DNA from: Kangiella sp. HD9-110m-PIT-SAG07
GTDB lineage: Bacteria; Pseudomonadota; Gammaproteobacteria; Enterobacterales; Kangiellaceae
Direction: 5' to 3'
Length of the DNA: 64,000 nucleotides
NCBI GenBank assembly: GCA_003370465.1
Contig: QQTG01000002.1
Location: 96,206 to 160,205, forward strand
Both the position numbers and the translations under genes were made by a program. The notes below the pieces were generated by a model. That model was not told the origin of the DNA. It saw nothing but the letters and a program-made list of their open reading frames with translations, and ran no database searches. Positions 26,054 to 36,539 of this stretch are shown here, one piece after another (positions within the stretch are counted from its first letter, which is position 1; each line of letters opens with the position of its first letter).

Positions 26054-26893
26054 GTGAGCAAGACCGTTCAACAAGCGTTGGCATGGGCTACTTCAGAGCT
26101 AAAAAATAGCGATAGCCCAAAGCTAGATGCTGAAATTATCCTTGCTGATCTATTGCAACAATCTAGAACTTGGCTCAAAACCTGGCCCGAAACATTATTA
26201 ACTGATGATGAGTATGGGCGTTTTGAGCAGAGCATCAGCCGTCGACAAAAAGCTGAGCCGGTGGCCTATATTACTGGGCACCAAGACTTCTGGACCTTAT
26301 CGCTTAAAGTCACCTCCGATACATTGATTCCTCGACCAGAAACTGAGCATTTGGTTGAGTTAGCCCTGAGTAAAATTCCAGTAGAAGAAGAACATAATAT
26401 TGCCGACCTAGGGACAGGAACGGGGGCGATTGCTTTAGCTATTGCCAGCGAGCGTCCTAAAAGTCAGGTCTGGGCTATGGATATAAGTTCGGGGGCTTTA
26501 GAGATCGCTGAACACAATCGACAAAAGTATCAGCTGGAAAACCTTGTCTGCCAGCAAGGTCATTGGCTGAAAGAGTGGCGAGGTGAAAAGTTTCATCTTA
26601 TCGTCAGTAACCCTCCGTATATTGAGCAGAATGATCCACATTTAGCTGATCTTACCTATGAGCCTATTACTGCCTTGGTGGCAGAGCAAAAAGGTCTGTC
26701 TGATATTATTGAAATTGCGCAGCAGGCGATGGTTCATCTTAAAGCGAGTGGTTGGATAATGTTCGAACATGGATTTGATCAAGCTGTCGCTGTACGCCAA
26801 ATCCTGCAAGCGCAAGGTTTTGTAGAAATAGAGTCTTTAGCGGACTATGCGGGGCAAGATCGAGTGACCTACGGGCAAAAGCCGGAACTTTAA
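26054..26893 (+). CDS. prmC: Release factor glutamine methyltransferase PrmC
   Basis: Methylates the Gln of the GGQ motif in release factors, using S-adenosylmethionine. Motif I, DLGTGTGAIALAIA, is near residue 118, and the catalytic NPPY is at 186-189. The N-terminal helical domain ends at LIPRPETEHLVE. It starts at GTG 26054 with GAGG 9 nt upstream. It directly follows its substrate gene prfA. Confidence 0.95.
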   Translation: MSKTVQQALAWATSELKNSDSPKLDAEIILADLLQQSRTWLKTWPETLLTDDEYGRFEQSISRRQKAEPVAYITGHQDFWTLSLKVTSDTLIPRPETEHLVELALSKIPVEEEHNIADLGTGTGAIALAIASERPKSQVWAMDISSGALEIAEHNRQKYQLENLVCQQGHWLKEWRGEKFHLIVSNPPYIEQNDPHLADLTYEPITALVAEQKGLSDIIEIAQQAMVHLKASGWIMFEHGFDQAVAVRQILQAQGFVEIESLADYAGQDRVTYGQKPEL

Positions 26894-27040
26894 ATCCTAA
26901 GGCCGGTCTTCATAATAAGGGTGTTCCGAATCCTGCCAAGAACGAAAAGTATTAAAGAATAGTCAATCTGTGAAAATAATCTTGTATGCTAGGCTTTTAA
27001 GCTTGCTGAGTTTGACAAGTATTGTTAGAGTAACGCGATT

Positions 27041-27052
27041 GAGAATATTCTC
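27041..27052. promoter_or_regulatory. Perfect 12-bp palindrome upstream of mreB
   Basis: GAGAATATTCTC lies 94 nt before the mreB ATG and also occurs at 11242-11253 upstream of dbpA. It could be a binding site for a dimeric regulator, but two copies are weak evidence. The remainder of the 253-bp gap shows no gene. Confidence 0.3.
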
Positions 27053-27113
27053 ACAAGCCTTGTCGCTATTGGTTTTAAGCCCTTTTTAATGACAATTATT
27101 TTAACGAATTTGA

Positions 27114-28190
<1,077 letters not shown>

Positions 28191-28208
28191 TAGAACAAAA
28201 AATCCATT

Positions 28209-28239
28209 AAAATCGGGCACTTAGATTGCCCGATTTTTG
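28209..28239 (+). terminator. Intrinsic terminator between mreB and mreC
   Basis: AAATCGGGCA (28210-28219) pairs with TGCCCGATTT (28227-28236), followed by TTTTTGT. It should stop much of the transcription before mreC. Confidence 0.85.
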
Positions 28240-28274
28240 TATCTGTTGTCCAAAAATTGCTAAACTAAAGTCTA

Positions 28275-28303
28275 TTGACGTGGACTAACCATAAGAATTT
28301 ACT
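28275..28303 (+). promoter_or_regulatory. Putative mreC promoter
   Basis: TTGACG (28275-28280) and TTTACT (28298-28303) are 17 bp apart. Transcription would start near 28310, leaving a leader of only about 13 nt that still holds most of the ribosome site. Such a short leader lowers confidence. Confidence 0.35.
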
Positions 28304-28322
28304 CTCTCGGGAGGAGTAGGCC

Positions 28323-29204
28323 ATTAAAAATCTATTCGCACGAGGCCCATCACTGGTTTTGCAGTTAGTGTTAAGCTTGATTTTAGCTGCTATTTTGATG
28401 GTTCTTGATTATCGCTATGATTACTTAAGTAGCGCCCGTAAAGGCGTGTCCACGGTATTAGCTCCTATTTATTTCTTAGCAAACTTACCCAATGAAGTTA
28501 CCGCCTGGGCTGATAACAACATTGTGAGCCGAAATGATTTATTAGGTGAGAATCGTCGCTTGAAAGATGAACTCTTGATTCTGAAGGCACAAAATCAGCG
28601 TTTGATTGGTTTGGAATCTGAGAATGCTCGGTTGAGAGCTTTGTTGGGCTCGTCGCGAACTCTCAGAGGAAAGCGAGTTATTGCTGAGGTGCTAAATATT
28701 GATAGCAGTTTATTTGCTAATGAACTGCTGTTAAATAAAGGGAGCTTGGATGGCGTTTTTGTGGGGCAACCGGTGGTTGATGCTGAAGGAATCATGGGGC
28801 AGGTTGTTGAGGTATCAACCTCTACCTCTCGAATGATTCTATTAAATGATCAAAAGCATGCGATTCCAGTTCGAGTTGATCGTAATGGCGTTCGTGCCAT
28901 TGCACAGGGTAATGGACAAACGCTTTACTTACGCCACTTACCCAATACGATTGATATCGAAGAGGGTGATTTGCTACTGAGTTCTGGCTTGGGTCAAAAG
29001 TTTCCAGACGGCTACCCAGTAGCTAAAGTAATGTCAGTGATTCGTCAATCAGCTCAACCTTACGCTGAGATCTTGGCAGAACCGACGGCGAATATTAACC
29101 GCGCGAATCATGTGCTATTGCTGTGGCCTTACCATGATCCAGCTACTAGCTCGGCAACTGCTGATGCTCGAAGTGAAACCAACGGAGGTTCGGATGCAGA
29201 CTAA
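28323..29204 (+). CDS. mreC: Cell shape-determining protein MreC (ATT start)
   Basis: Bitopic membrane protein that links MreB to the wall-synthesis machinery. The usual MreC opening (FARGPSL, residues 5-11) is encoded upstream of the first ATG, GTG or TTG. An in-frame TAG at 28317 leaves only 28320 onward. ATT 28323 stands 8 nt after a strong GGAGG (28310-28314) and gives a 293-aa protein beginning MKNLFARGPSL. A membrane helix covers about 12-30, a coiled coil about 65-100, and the beta domains 120-270. TTG 28359 would cut into the conserved N-terminus. The C-terminus overlaps mreD by 11 nt. Confidence 0.88.
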   Translation: MKNLFARGPSLVLQLVLSLILAAILMVLDYRYDYLSSARKGVSTVLAPIYFLANLPNEVTAWADNNIVSRNDLLGENRRLKDELLILKAQNQRLIGLESENARLRALLGSSRTLRGKRVIAEVLNIDSSLFANELLLNKGSLDGVFVGQPVVDAEGIMGQVVEVSTSTSRMILLNDQKHAIPVRVDRNGVRAIAQGNGQTLYLRHLPNTIDIEEGDLLLSSGLGQKFPDGYPVAKVMSVIRQSAQPYAEILAEPTANINRANHVLLLWPYHDPATSSATADARSETNGGSDAD

Positions 29205-29682
29205 GACCAAACGCGGAACCTGGGTGATCATCCTAACGTTCATTTTCGCCCTTATTCTTAGCGTGATTCCGTTGCCAGAATCATGGTTACCGTTTAGACC
29301 AGATTGGTTGCTGCTCGTCTTTTCTTACTGGGTCATTGCGTTACCGCACCGAATCGGCTTGTTATGGGCTTTTGTTTGGGGGTTAATCTTTGATGGCTTA
29401 CTAGGCAGCACGTTGGGCTTACACAGTTTCACCTTGTGCGTTATAGCATTTATTTTACAGCTTAATTATTTAAGAGTTCGGATTTACCCGATCTGGAAAC
29501 AGGCCTTAACCATGGGTGGACTTAGCTTTTTGTACCTTGCGCTAATACTGTGGTTATCACGAATAACCGGTAGCCCTGAGAGTGACTTAAGCTATTGGAT
29601 CTCTGCGGGCATAAATGCGGTGTTATGGCCGTGGTTGTTTATTTTATTACGTGATATACGTCGATATTTTAAGGTGTCTTAA
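29194..29682 (+). CDS. mreD: Rod shape-determining protein MreD
   Basis: Inner membrane partner of MreC, 162 aa with five predicted membrane segments. RPDWLLLVFSYWVIALPHRIG and WGLIFDGLLGSTLGLH are typical of MreD. ATG 29194 is preceded by GGAGG and lies inside the end of mreC, which suggests coupled translation. Confidence 0.93.
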   Translation: MQTKTKRGTWVIILTFIFALILSVIPLPESWLPFRPDWLLLVFSYWVIALPHRIGLLWAFVWGLIFDGLLGSTLGLHSFTLCVIAFILQLNYLRVRIYPIWKQALTMGGLSFLYLALILWLSRITGSPESDLSYWISAGINAVLWPWLFILLRDIRRYFKVS

Positions 29683-29684
29683 CC

Positions 29685-30290
29685 ATGAGCGCAGCTTTCT
29701 CCACAATATACCTAGCGTCCGGCTCGCCGCGTCGACAGGAACTGTTGACGCAGTTGGGCGTGGATTACATCCAGGTGGCAAATGATTTTGATGAAACACG
29801 CTTTGATCATGAGTCGCCACCAGATTACGTTGAACGTGTGGCTTTGGGAAAGGCGAAGTCAGCTGTTAGCAAGCTCGATAACCCCAAGGGTTTACCATTA
29901 TTAAGTGCGGATACTACTGTGGTCCATAACGGTGAACCGTTAGGTAAACCTCGCGATCTGGAGCATGCGGCTGAGCTGTTACTGCGTTTAAGTGGCGAGC
30001 GACATAAAGTTATGTCTAGCGTGGTGGTTGCGCTGAGTGGTGATTATTTCCAAAAGACAGTGGAAACTCAGGTTAAATTTGCAACGTTAAAACAGAAAAC
30101 TATTGAAGCCTATTGCCAAACCAAAGAGCCGTTAGGAAAAGCGGGTGGTTATGCTATACAGGGCGTTGGTGGTAGTCTGATTGAAGAGATTCACGGCAGC
30201 TATACCAATGTTGTTGGTTTGCCGGTTTACGAAACACGCCAACTGCTGGAGCAGGTTAATATTCAGTTCGCGTTAAGTCGTTTGAACTAA
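29685..30290 (+). CDS. maf: Maf-family nucleoside triphosphate pyrophosphatase
   Basis: House-cleaning enzyme that hydrolyses dTTP, UTP and modified nucleotides; the YhdE type is suggested by the sequence and by its place next to mreD and rng. ASGSPRRQELL is the phosphate-binding opening, and LSADTTVVHNGEPLGKP contains the catalytic Asp. GKAGGYAIQGVGGSLIEEIHGSYTN is conserved. 201 aa is normal. It begins 3 nt after mreD. Confidence 0.94.
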   Translation: MSAAFSTIYLASGSPRRQELLTQLGVDYIQVANDFDETRFDHESPPDYVERVALGKAKSAVSKLDNPKGLPLLSADTTVVHNGEPLGKPRDLEHAAELLLRLSGERHKVMSSVVVALSGDYFQKTVETQVKFATLKQKTIEAYCQTKEPLGKAGGYAIQGVGGSLIEEIHGSYTNVVGLPVYETRQLLEQVNIQFALSRLN

Positions 30291-30312
30291 GCTGGAGTGA
30301 GGTTGTTAAATC

Positions 30313-31806
30313 ATGCGTGATGAAATACTCATTAATACCACCCCTCAAGAGACCCGCGCTTCTATCGTGGAGAATGGTGTGTTGCAAGAACTGCACATCG
30401 AACGCACTGAAAACCGCGGAATCGTCGGCAATATCTATAAAGGCGTGGTCAAGCGAGTGATGCCGGGTATGCAGGCGGCGTTCGTTGATATTGGTCACGT
30501 CAAAGCCGCGTTTTTGCATCTAGCGGATATTGTGACGGATAAGGCTGAAGGTAGTAAGCAAGCAATTGAAGGCTCGCAGTTATTGGATAAACAGCAAGCT
30601 CAGGAAACGGATATTACTTCAGTGCTGCATGAAGGGCAGAAAATTATTGTTCAAGTCATCAAAGATCCGATCAGCAGTAAAGGTGCGCGTTTAACAACTC
30701 ATATTACGATTCCATCCCGTTACTTGGTACTGATGCCTGACACTGAACACGTCGGGGTATCGCAGCGAATTGATGATCAGGATGAGCGAGTTCGTTTACG
30801 GGAGCTTTTAGAAGATCATGAGAAACTGGATAACGGTTTTATTATTAGAACCGCTGCTGAAGGAGCGAGCGAAAAAGAATTGGTCAGAGATGCCTTGTTT
30901 TTAGCAAAACTTTGGAATGGCATCACCGAGAAATCTAAGGGTGTTAAAGCGCCGGGATTGATTCATGAGGATCTGGGTTTAGAGTTGAGAATTATGCGCG
31001 ACATTTTTGAAGACGATGTCGAGCGTGTTCGAATTGATGATGAGCGTACGTTAGAGCGAATCATAAAGTTTGTGAAAGAATTTTTGCCAGAAATGGAAAG
31101 CCGTATTGAGCTTTATCAAAGCGAGCGTCCTATTTTTGATTTATATAACGTCGAAGAAGAAATCAAAAAAGCGCTAGAGCGAAAGGTGCCATTAAAGTCT
31201 GGCGGGTACTTGGTGATTGACCAAACTGAAGCTATGACCACCGTTGATGTTAATACGGGAGCTTTTGTTGGTCATAAAAATCTCGAAGAGACGATTTTCA
31301 GAACCAATTTAGAAGCGGCGACTGCTTTGGCTCGTCAGTTAAGATTAAGAAATCTAGGCGGCATCATAATCGTTGATTTTATTGACATGAAGGAAGAGGA
31401 ACATAAAAGGCAAGTGTTGCGAACTTTAGAGAAACTTCTAGAGAAGGATCATGTCAAAACCCAAATAACCGAAGTGTCTTCGCTTGGCTTAGTTGAGATG
31501 ACTCGTAAGCGTTCGCGGGAAAGTCTTGAACGGTTGTTGTGCGAACCTTGCCAGCAGTGTAATGGACGGGGTTACGTTAAGACAGCAGTAACGGTGTGTT
31601 ATGAAATTTTTCGTGAGTTAAGTCGTGCTGCGAGAACTTACGATGTACAAAAGTTCCTGGTGTTAGCGAGTCAAGAAGTTGTTGATTGCTTGTTGGACGA
31701 AGAAGCAAGCAGTTTGGGTGATTTAGAAGTGGATATTGATAAACCAATCAAGTTGCAGGTAGAGAGCCTTTACTCGCCGGAGCAATTTGATGTGGTCTTG
31801 ATGTAG
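30313..31806 (+). CDS. rng: Ribonuclease G
   Basis: Endoribonuclease that matures the 5' end of 16S rRNA and cuts some mRNAs. An S1 RNA-binding domain lies at about 38-130. The catalytic Mg-binding Asp residues are in TTVDVNTGAFVG and IIIVDFIDM, and the Zn-link is CEPCQQCNGRG near 410. 497 aa and the lack of a long C-terminal scaffold point to RNase G, not RNase E. It follows maf in the conserved order. Confidence 0.96.
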   Translation: MRDEILINTTPQETRASIVENGVLQELHIERTENRGIVGNIYKGVVKRVMPGMQAAFVDIGHVKAAFLHLADIVTDKAEGSKQAIEGSQLLDKQQAQETDITSVLHEGQKIIVQVIKDPISSKGARLTTHITIPSRYLVLMPDTEHVGVSQRIDDQDERVRLRELLEDHEKLDNGFIIRTAAEGASEKELVRDALFLAKLWNGITEKSKGVKAPGLIHEDLGLELRIMRDIFEDDVERVRIDDERTLERIIKFVKEFLPEMESRIELYQSERPIFDLYNVEEEIKKALERKVPLKSGGYLVIDQTEAMTTVDVNTGAFVGHKNLEETIFRTNLEAATALARQLRLRNLGGIIIVDFIDMKEEEHKRQVLRTLEKLLEKDHVKTQITEVSSLGLVEMTRKRSRESLERLLCEPCQQCNGRGYVKTAVTVCYEIFRELSRAARTYDVQKFLVLASQEVVDCLLDEEASSLGDLEVDIDKPIKLQVESLYSPEQFDVVLM

Positions 31807-31817
31807 TTGGATATTTA

Positions 31818-34800
31818 ATGGCGAAGACTTTGACACGATTATTGCGACGCTTTGCAACATATGCCTTATGGCTGGTGTCGATTGTTGTCATTATCTTTGT
31901 TTTATTCCTATCAGTTATTAAGTTAACGCTACCGTATTGGACCGACAATAAGGAGCGAATGACCGCTCTAGTCGAAAATCAGATTGGCGGGACTTTTGAT
32001 TATCAAAGTTTAGAAATTGATTGGTCAGAGTTTAAGCCTAGCGTTTTTATCGAGAGCGCTCAGTGGAGTAACAACAAGAAAACACAATCCTTTAAAGCCA
32101 ACAAGACCTACATTGTCCTAAATTTTTGGGAAAGTTTATTTAAAGGATACCTGATTACTGAAACGATAGAGTTAAATCAGGTTGATGCTGAAATTGATGT
32201 CTCTCAGGCTCAACCGGACAATAGTATCTTTTCTACTGATTGGGGGCTGTTACTAAAACGCTATCCTGAAGTCATTGACCAAGAGTCGATAAAAGTCGAC
32301 AACCTCAGTATTAATTTACATAAGAATGATGACTCTCGACAAGTACAGTTGAGTTCGTTCAACTTCCAAAAGCTGGGCAAACAACGCCAGTTAATAATCG
32401 AATCCCAAAGCTCCTTTGCATCCCAGGTTAGGTTGGTTATAGAGTCTAAGGGCCAGCCATTCGAAAACAATAACGCTATAAAAATCTATGGTTTGTTAAG
32501 AGATTTCGACGTGGTGGATAGCACTAGATTTTTTGAATTGCCTCAAGGAATACCTGTCGAAATAGCAGATACTGAATTTTGGTTAGAATACGCAGGAGAA
32601 GCACCAAAGTCGGGACGCTTATTGTTTTCTGCTGGAAGCGCGAGTTCGCAGGTGGCGCAATTAGATGCTGAAATTAATTATCAATCAGAAGGTCCCTTAT
32701 CAATATTTTCTAGTGATCAGTTTCACGTGGTGGAGCGCTCCGGCGTTGATAGTTTAAACCGTTACGATAGCTATTTTAAATTGGTCAGGAATGAACAGTC
32801 TCCTAACGACATTAATTGGTTGTTGGAAGCGGAAAATACTCCTATTGGCTACTTTTCTACTTTAGCTACGCCATTTCTGCCGGTCAAAATTAGAGAAGCT
32901 CTACTGCAAGTTCAGCCTCAAGGTGAGCTGGTGGCGCTCGATATTGAAGCGGTACAAACGGGGGACGGCTTACGGCCAAAATACGGAAGTGCCGAAGCCA
33001 TTAATTTATCGACAGAGCAAAGTTCGATATCGCCAAAGCTAGAAGTAGACCGAATCACGATTAGCGATGAAGGTGACGGTTGGCGCTTAAAGGCAAATGC
33101 ATCCAGCAGCCTTGTGGTATGGGATGGTGTATTTAAAGAGCCGATACCTGCCGAGAACTTTAGTTTAGATACTTGGGTCAGTTTTGTGGGTAGCCCTTTG
33201 CTCAATATCAATAGACTTGAGTTTATAAATGATGATGTGAACGTTATTGGCAGCGGTACGGTGAGAGCGTTAGAGGATGATGTTGATTTATCTCTGTATG
33301 CTGAAGCCAGAGATATTAATATCGGTGAGCTAGAAAAGTACTGGCCTCGAAACGAACTCAAAGATGATGTTTTAGAGTTCTTAGATATGGCTCTAATTAG
33401 TGGCACAGTAGAACTAGCAACTCTAACTTGGCGTGGTAACTTTGAGGATTTTCCTTACGAAAACAAAGCCGGTCAATTTGATATACAGGCGAGCGTTAAA
33501 GAGAGCCAATTTAAGTTTGATCCAGACTGGCCTATGGCTGAAGGTTTGTCGGCTTCGGTTCAGTTCTCGAATAACGAAATGTTTCTTTCCGCCGATCAAG
33601 GAAGCGTACTGGGTAACGATATAGGTAAGGTTGAGGGAGTTATTGAGTCGTTATTTACCGAAGGCTCGGTTTTAAGTTTAAGTATTAATAATCATGTAGC
33701 ATTTGAGCCCTACCAAGCCTTATTCATGAACTCTCCTCTGCAGAAATGGTTAGGGGAAGAGTTGCTCGATTTAGAGTTTAGTGGCCAGCTTAAAAACGAC
33801 CTTCAAGCTGTTATTGCTCTTAGTGATGAGAGTGATGACACAAGCATAACTGGTACTGTGTCATTCGCGGGTGAAAATATTGAGTTAAGCAGCTATCAGT
33901 TAGGACTGAATAACCTTAAAGGTCAGCTTCATTATACCGAGCGGGGCGCTTACGCCGAGAAGCTGAAAGCAGAGCTTTGGCAAAGCCCTGTGACTATTGA
34001 TATTGCTGTCGATGAATATACTAATAATGACGACTTGGTTAATATTGACGCCAACTCTAGTTTCGATCTGGCTAAAGCTGTTTCTTCATTAAATATTCAA
34101 CTGCCGATATATGTAGAGGGTAGCAGCCAAACTAATTTGCATTATCGACAAGATAGCGAAGGTTCAGAGTCATTAATCGTGCGTAGCGATTTACAAGGAA
34201 CGGAGATTAATGGGCCATCTTGGATCAGTAAGGAAAGAAACGAAGAAAGCTCTTTCTTGGCGACACTCTATCGAAAGAGTAACCGGATACATGCTCGAAC
34301 AATTTATCGCGACACTGTTTCCTCACAGTTAGATTTTGGTGTAGACACACCTGGAGACATTAATGGCGTCATTGCCTTAGGAGATCTCGCGACTCACTCT
34401 ATTGAAGTGCCGAAGAAGGGCGTTGCTATCGAGGGGTTCTTTGGAGAAATTCATAGTAACGAGTGGCTAAATAGCCTACAAGTTAAAAAAGAGGGTGAGT
34501 TTTATTGGCCTGAGTGGATTGAGCGTATTTCTGTAAGAACGGCGTTGTTCACGATTGCAGGCCAGTCCTTACATGATGTGGTGTTTACCGATTCGTTATT
34601 GATCGATGAGAGTATAAGGTTCAATGTCGAAGCGCGAGAAGGATTGGGCAACTTAACTTTATATAACGATGGCCGTAAGCATGTCACCATTGAAAAGTTA
34701 GATATAGAGCTCGACTCATTTAGCCGCCTTTCTGATTCAGAGGTGACTATTAACAAGTCATCGCTAGATAACTGGCAGCTAGAGTGCTTAAGCTGCAAAA

Positions 34801-35696
34801 TAAATGACATAGATACTGGAAAGCTGACCCTTGTATCTAATCTAGAAAATGGAACCGTCGTGGTAAAAGGTGACAGTCAAATTGATGGTCAGCTTTCGGC
34901 TTATGTACAAGGAGTTTGGCGTGGTAACGAAAGCAAAGTCGATATCGATTTCACTACATTAGACACCGGGAGCCTGCTAAAGCGCTGGGGCTATGGAGAT
35001 GGTGTTAAAGATACTAAAACCACTGGTGCGATTAAGCTCAATTGGCCGGGTGGGTTTCATGATATCAGCGTGGCGACATTAAACGGCTCCATTAATTTGG
35101 AGGCTGGCGAAGGTTCGGTTAAGGAGTTAAGCGATCGTCAGGCTCGTGTTTTTAGCTTATTTTCACTACAAAGTGTACGGCGTCGCTTATCACTAGACTT
35201 TAGTGATTTATTCGAAGATGGTTTCTTTTATGACAAAATGAGCGGCGAGTTCAGGATCGTGGACGGCGTCGTGCACAGCGATAATGTGTTCATTGACGGC
35301 ACTGCGGCAGATGTTAGAGTGAAGGGCTCTATAGACTTGGTTAAGCAGACTGTTGATCAAAATGTCACGGTTGTACCAAAGTTAGGATCTAGCTTACCCC
35401 TTCTAGCTGGCTGGGCGGTTGAGCCGACCACTGGTCTAATTATGTTGTTGATTAACAAGATATTCGAGCCTGTGATTGATGTTGTTGTTAGTATTGAGTA
35501 CAAGGTAAGCGGTAATTTGAGTAACCCGAGTGTGGTGGAAGTGAGTAAGAAATCCAAAGAGGTTGCTGTCCCAGAGGTTGAAGAAGTCGAAGAAATCACA
35601 GAAACAGGAGTGCTTGATGACAATGAAAAAGAAGAGTCTCCTGAGCTTCAGACCGAGCAAGAGCAGCCCCTAGAAGAAAGCGAGGGCGAAAACTGA
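31818..35696 (+). CDS. yhdP: YhdP family AsmA-like protein
   Basis: Very large (1292 aa) inner-membrane-anchored protein of the AsmA/TamB group that bridges the periplasm and carries phospholipids to the outer membrane. It has an N-terminal membrane helix (about 12-34), then long beta-rich DUF3971 and AsmA-2 regions. GSINLEAGEGSV and LGSSLPLLAGWAVEPTTG are typical near the C-terminus. The last 50 residues form an acidic Glu-rich tail. Its stop codon shares a base with the nitrilase start (TGATG). Confidence 0.93.
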   Translation: MAKTLTRLLRRFATYALWLVSIVVIIFVLFLSVIKLTLPYWTDNKERMTALVENQIGGTFDYQSLEIDWSEFKPSVFIESAQWSNNKKTQSFKANKTYIVLNFWESLFKGYLITETIELNQVDAEIDVSQAQPDNSIFSTDWGLLLKRYPEVIDQESIKVDNLSINLHKNDDSRQVQLSSFNFQKLGKQRQLIIESQSSFASQVRLVIESKGQPFENNNAIKIYGLLRDFDVVDSTRFFELPQGIPVEIADTEFWLEYAGEAPKSGRLLFSAGSASSQVAQLDAEINYQSEGPLSIFSSDQFHVVERSGVDSLNRYDSYFKLVRNEQSPNDINWLLEAENTPIGYFSTLATPFLPVKIREALLQVQPQGELVALDIEAVQTGDGLRPKYGSAEAINLSTEQSSISPKLEVDRITISDEGDGWRLKANASSSLVVWDGVFKEPIPAENFSLDTWVSFVGSPLLNINRLEFINDDVNVIGSGTVRALEDDVDLSLYAEARDINIGELEKYWPRNELKDDVLEFLDMALISGTVELATLTWRGNFEDFPYENKAGQFDIQASVKESQFKFDPDWPMAEGLSASVQFSNNEMFLSADQGSVLGNDIGKVEGVIESLFTEGSVLSLSINNHVAFEPYQALFMNSPLQKWLGEELLDLEFSGQLKNDLQAVIALSDESDDTSITGTVSFAGENIELSSYQLGLNNLKGQLHYTERGAYAEKLKAELWQSPVTIDIAVDEYTNNDDLVNIDANSSFDLAKAVSSLNIQLPIYVEGSSQTNLHYRQDSEGSESLIVRSDLQGTEINGPSWISKERNEESSFLATLYRKSNRIHARTIYRDTVSSQLDFGVDTPGDINGVIALGDLATHSIEVPKKGVAIEGFFGEIHSNEWLNSLQVKKEGEFYWPEWIERISVRTALFTIAGQSLHDVVFTDSLLIDESIRFNVEAREGLGNLTLYNDGRKHVTIEKLDIELDSFSRLSDSEVTINKSSLDNWQLECLSCKINDIDTGKLTLVSNLENGTVVVKGDSQIDGQLSAYVQGVWRGNESKVDIDFTTLDTGSLLKRWGYGDGVKDTKTTGAIKLNWPGGFHDISVATLNGSINLEAGEGSVKELSDRQARVFSLFSLQSVRRRLSLDFSDLFEDGFFYDKMSGEFRIVDGVVHSDNVFIDGTAADVRVKGSIDLVKQTVDQNVTVVPKLGSSLPLLAGWAVEPTTGLIMLLINKIFEPVIDVVVSIEYKVSGNLSNPSVVEVSKKSKEVAVPEVEEVEEITETGVLDDNEKEESPELQTEQEQPLEESEGEN

Positions 35697-36517
35697 TGTC
35701 GAAAGCAAATTCTATTAATATTGGGCTTATTCAGATGTCTTCATCCAGCGTGGTTGAAGAAAACTTGAAGCAAGCTGAACAGCTGATTAAAGCATCCGCA
35801 CGCGATGGTGCACAAATGGTGGTGTTACCAGAGACTTTTGCGTTGATGGAAAAATACAATGGTCAAAAACTGGACTTTGTGGAGGTTCATTTAGAAGGGC
35901 CAATTCAACAGTGGATGCAACGAGTTGCCAAGGAAAATAATGTCTGGCTTATTGGTGGTACCATTGCTGTAGCTTCTGATATTGAGACTCGACCATTTGC
36001 CCGCTGCTATGTTTATGATGCGCAGGGAAAAGTGGTGACTCACTACGATAAAATCCATATGTTTGATGTCGCGGTAAAAGATGACGAAGTGTACTCTGAG
36101 TCAGATAACACATTGGCCGGTAATGATATTAAAGCCTTCGATTTTAAGGGTATTAAATTTGGGTTGTCGGTTTGTTACGACCTAAGATTCCCGGAGCTTT
36201 ATCGCGAGTATCAGAAGGATAATGTTGATGTTATATTAGCGCCTTCCGCCTTTACCCTAAAAACTGGCGAGGTTCATTGGCAGTTGTTATTGCAGGCTAG
36301 GGCGGTAGAGAATTTATGCTTTGTGGCTGCTTCAAATCAAACGGGTGAGCATGACAACAAGCGAAAAACCTATGGTCACAGTATGTTTATTGGGCCATGG
36401 GGGGATGCTTTAAACTCAATGGGCCAGCAAGTTGGTTATGTTAACCAACAGCTTAATATTGAGCAGATTGAAAAGATAAAAAAGCGCTTTCCTGTGCATA
36501 CTCACAGGCGGCTTTGA
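35696..36517 (+). CDS. Carbon-nitrogen hydrolase family protein
   Basis: Nitrilase-superfamily amidase of 273 aa, probably the deaminated-glutathione amidase type given its place by yhdP and tldD. The catalytic triad is visible: Glu in LPETFAL, Lys in HYDKIHMFDV, Cys in LSVCYDLRFPELY. It overlaps yhdP by one base and precedes tldD by 22 nt. The substrate assignment is inference from gene context. Confidence 0.9.
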   Translation: MSKANSINIGLIQMSSSSVVEENLKQAEQLIKASARDGAQMVVLPETFALMEKYNGQKLDFVEVHLEGPIQQWMQRVAKENNVWLIGGTIAVASDIETRPFARCYVYDAQGKVVTHYDKIHMFDVAVKDDEVYSESDNTLAGNDIKAFDFKGIKFGLSVCYDLRFPELYREYQKDNVDVILAPSAFTLKTGEVHWQLLLQARAVENLCFVAASNQTGEHDNKRKTYGHSMFIGPWGDALNSMGQQVGYVNQQLNIEQIEKIKKRFPVHTHRRL

Positions 36518-36539
36518 GCGAATCGCTATAAGGTAGAAA

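Noticed and set aside
28359..28361. TTG 28359 as the mreC start
   Set aside because: It lacks a ribosome site and removes the conserved RGPSL opening that is encoded in frame upstream.
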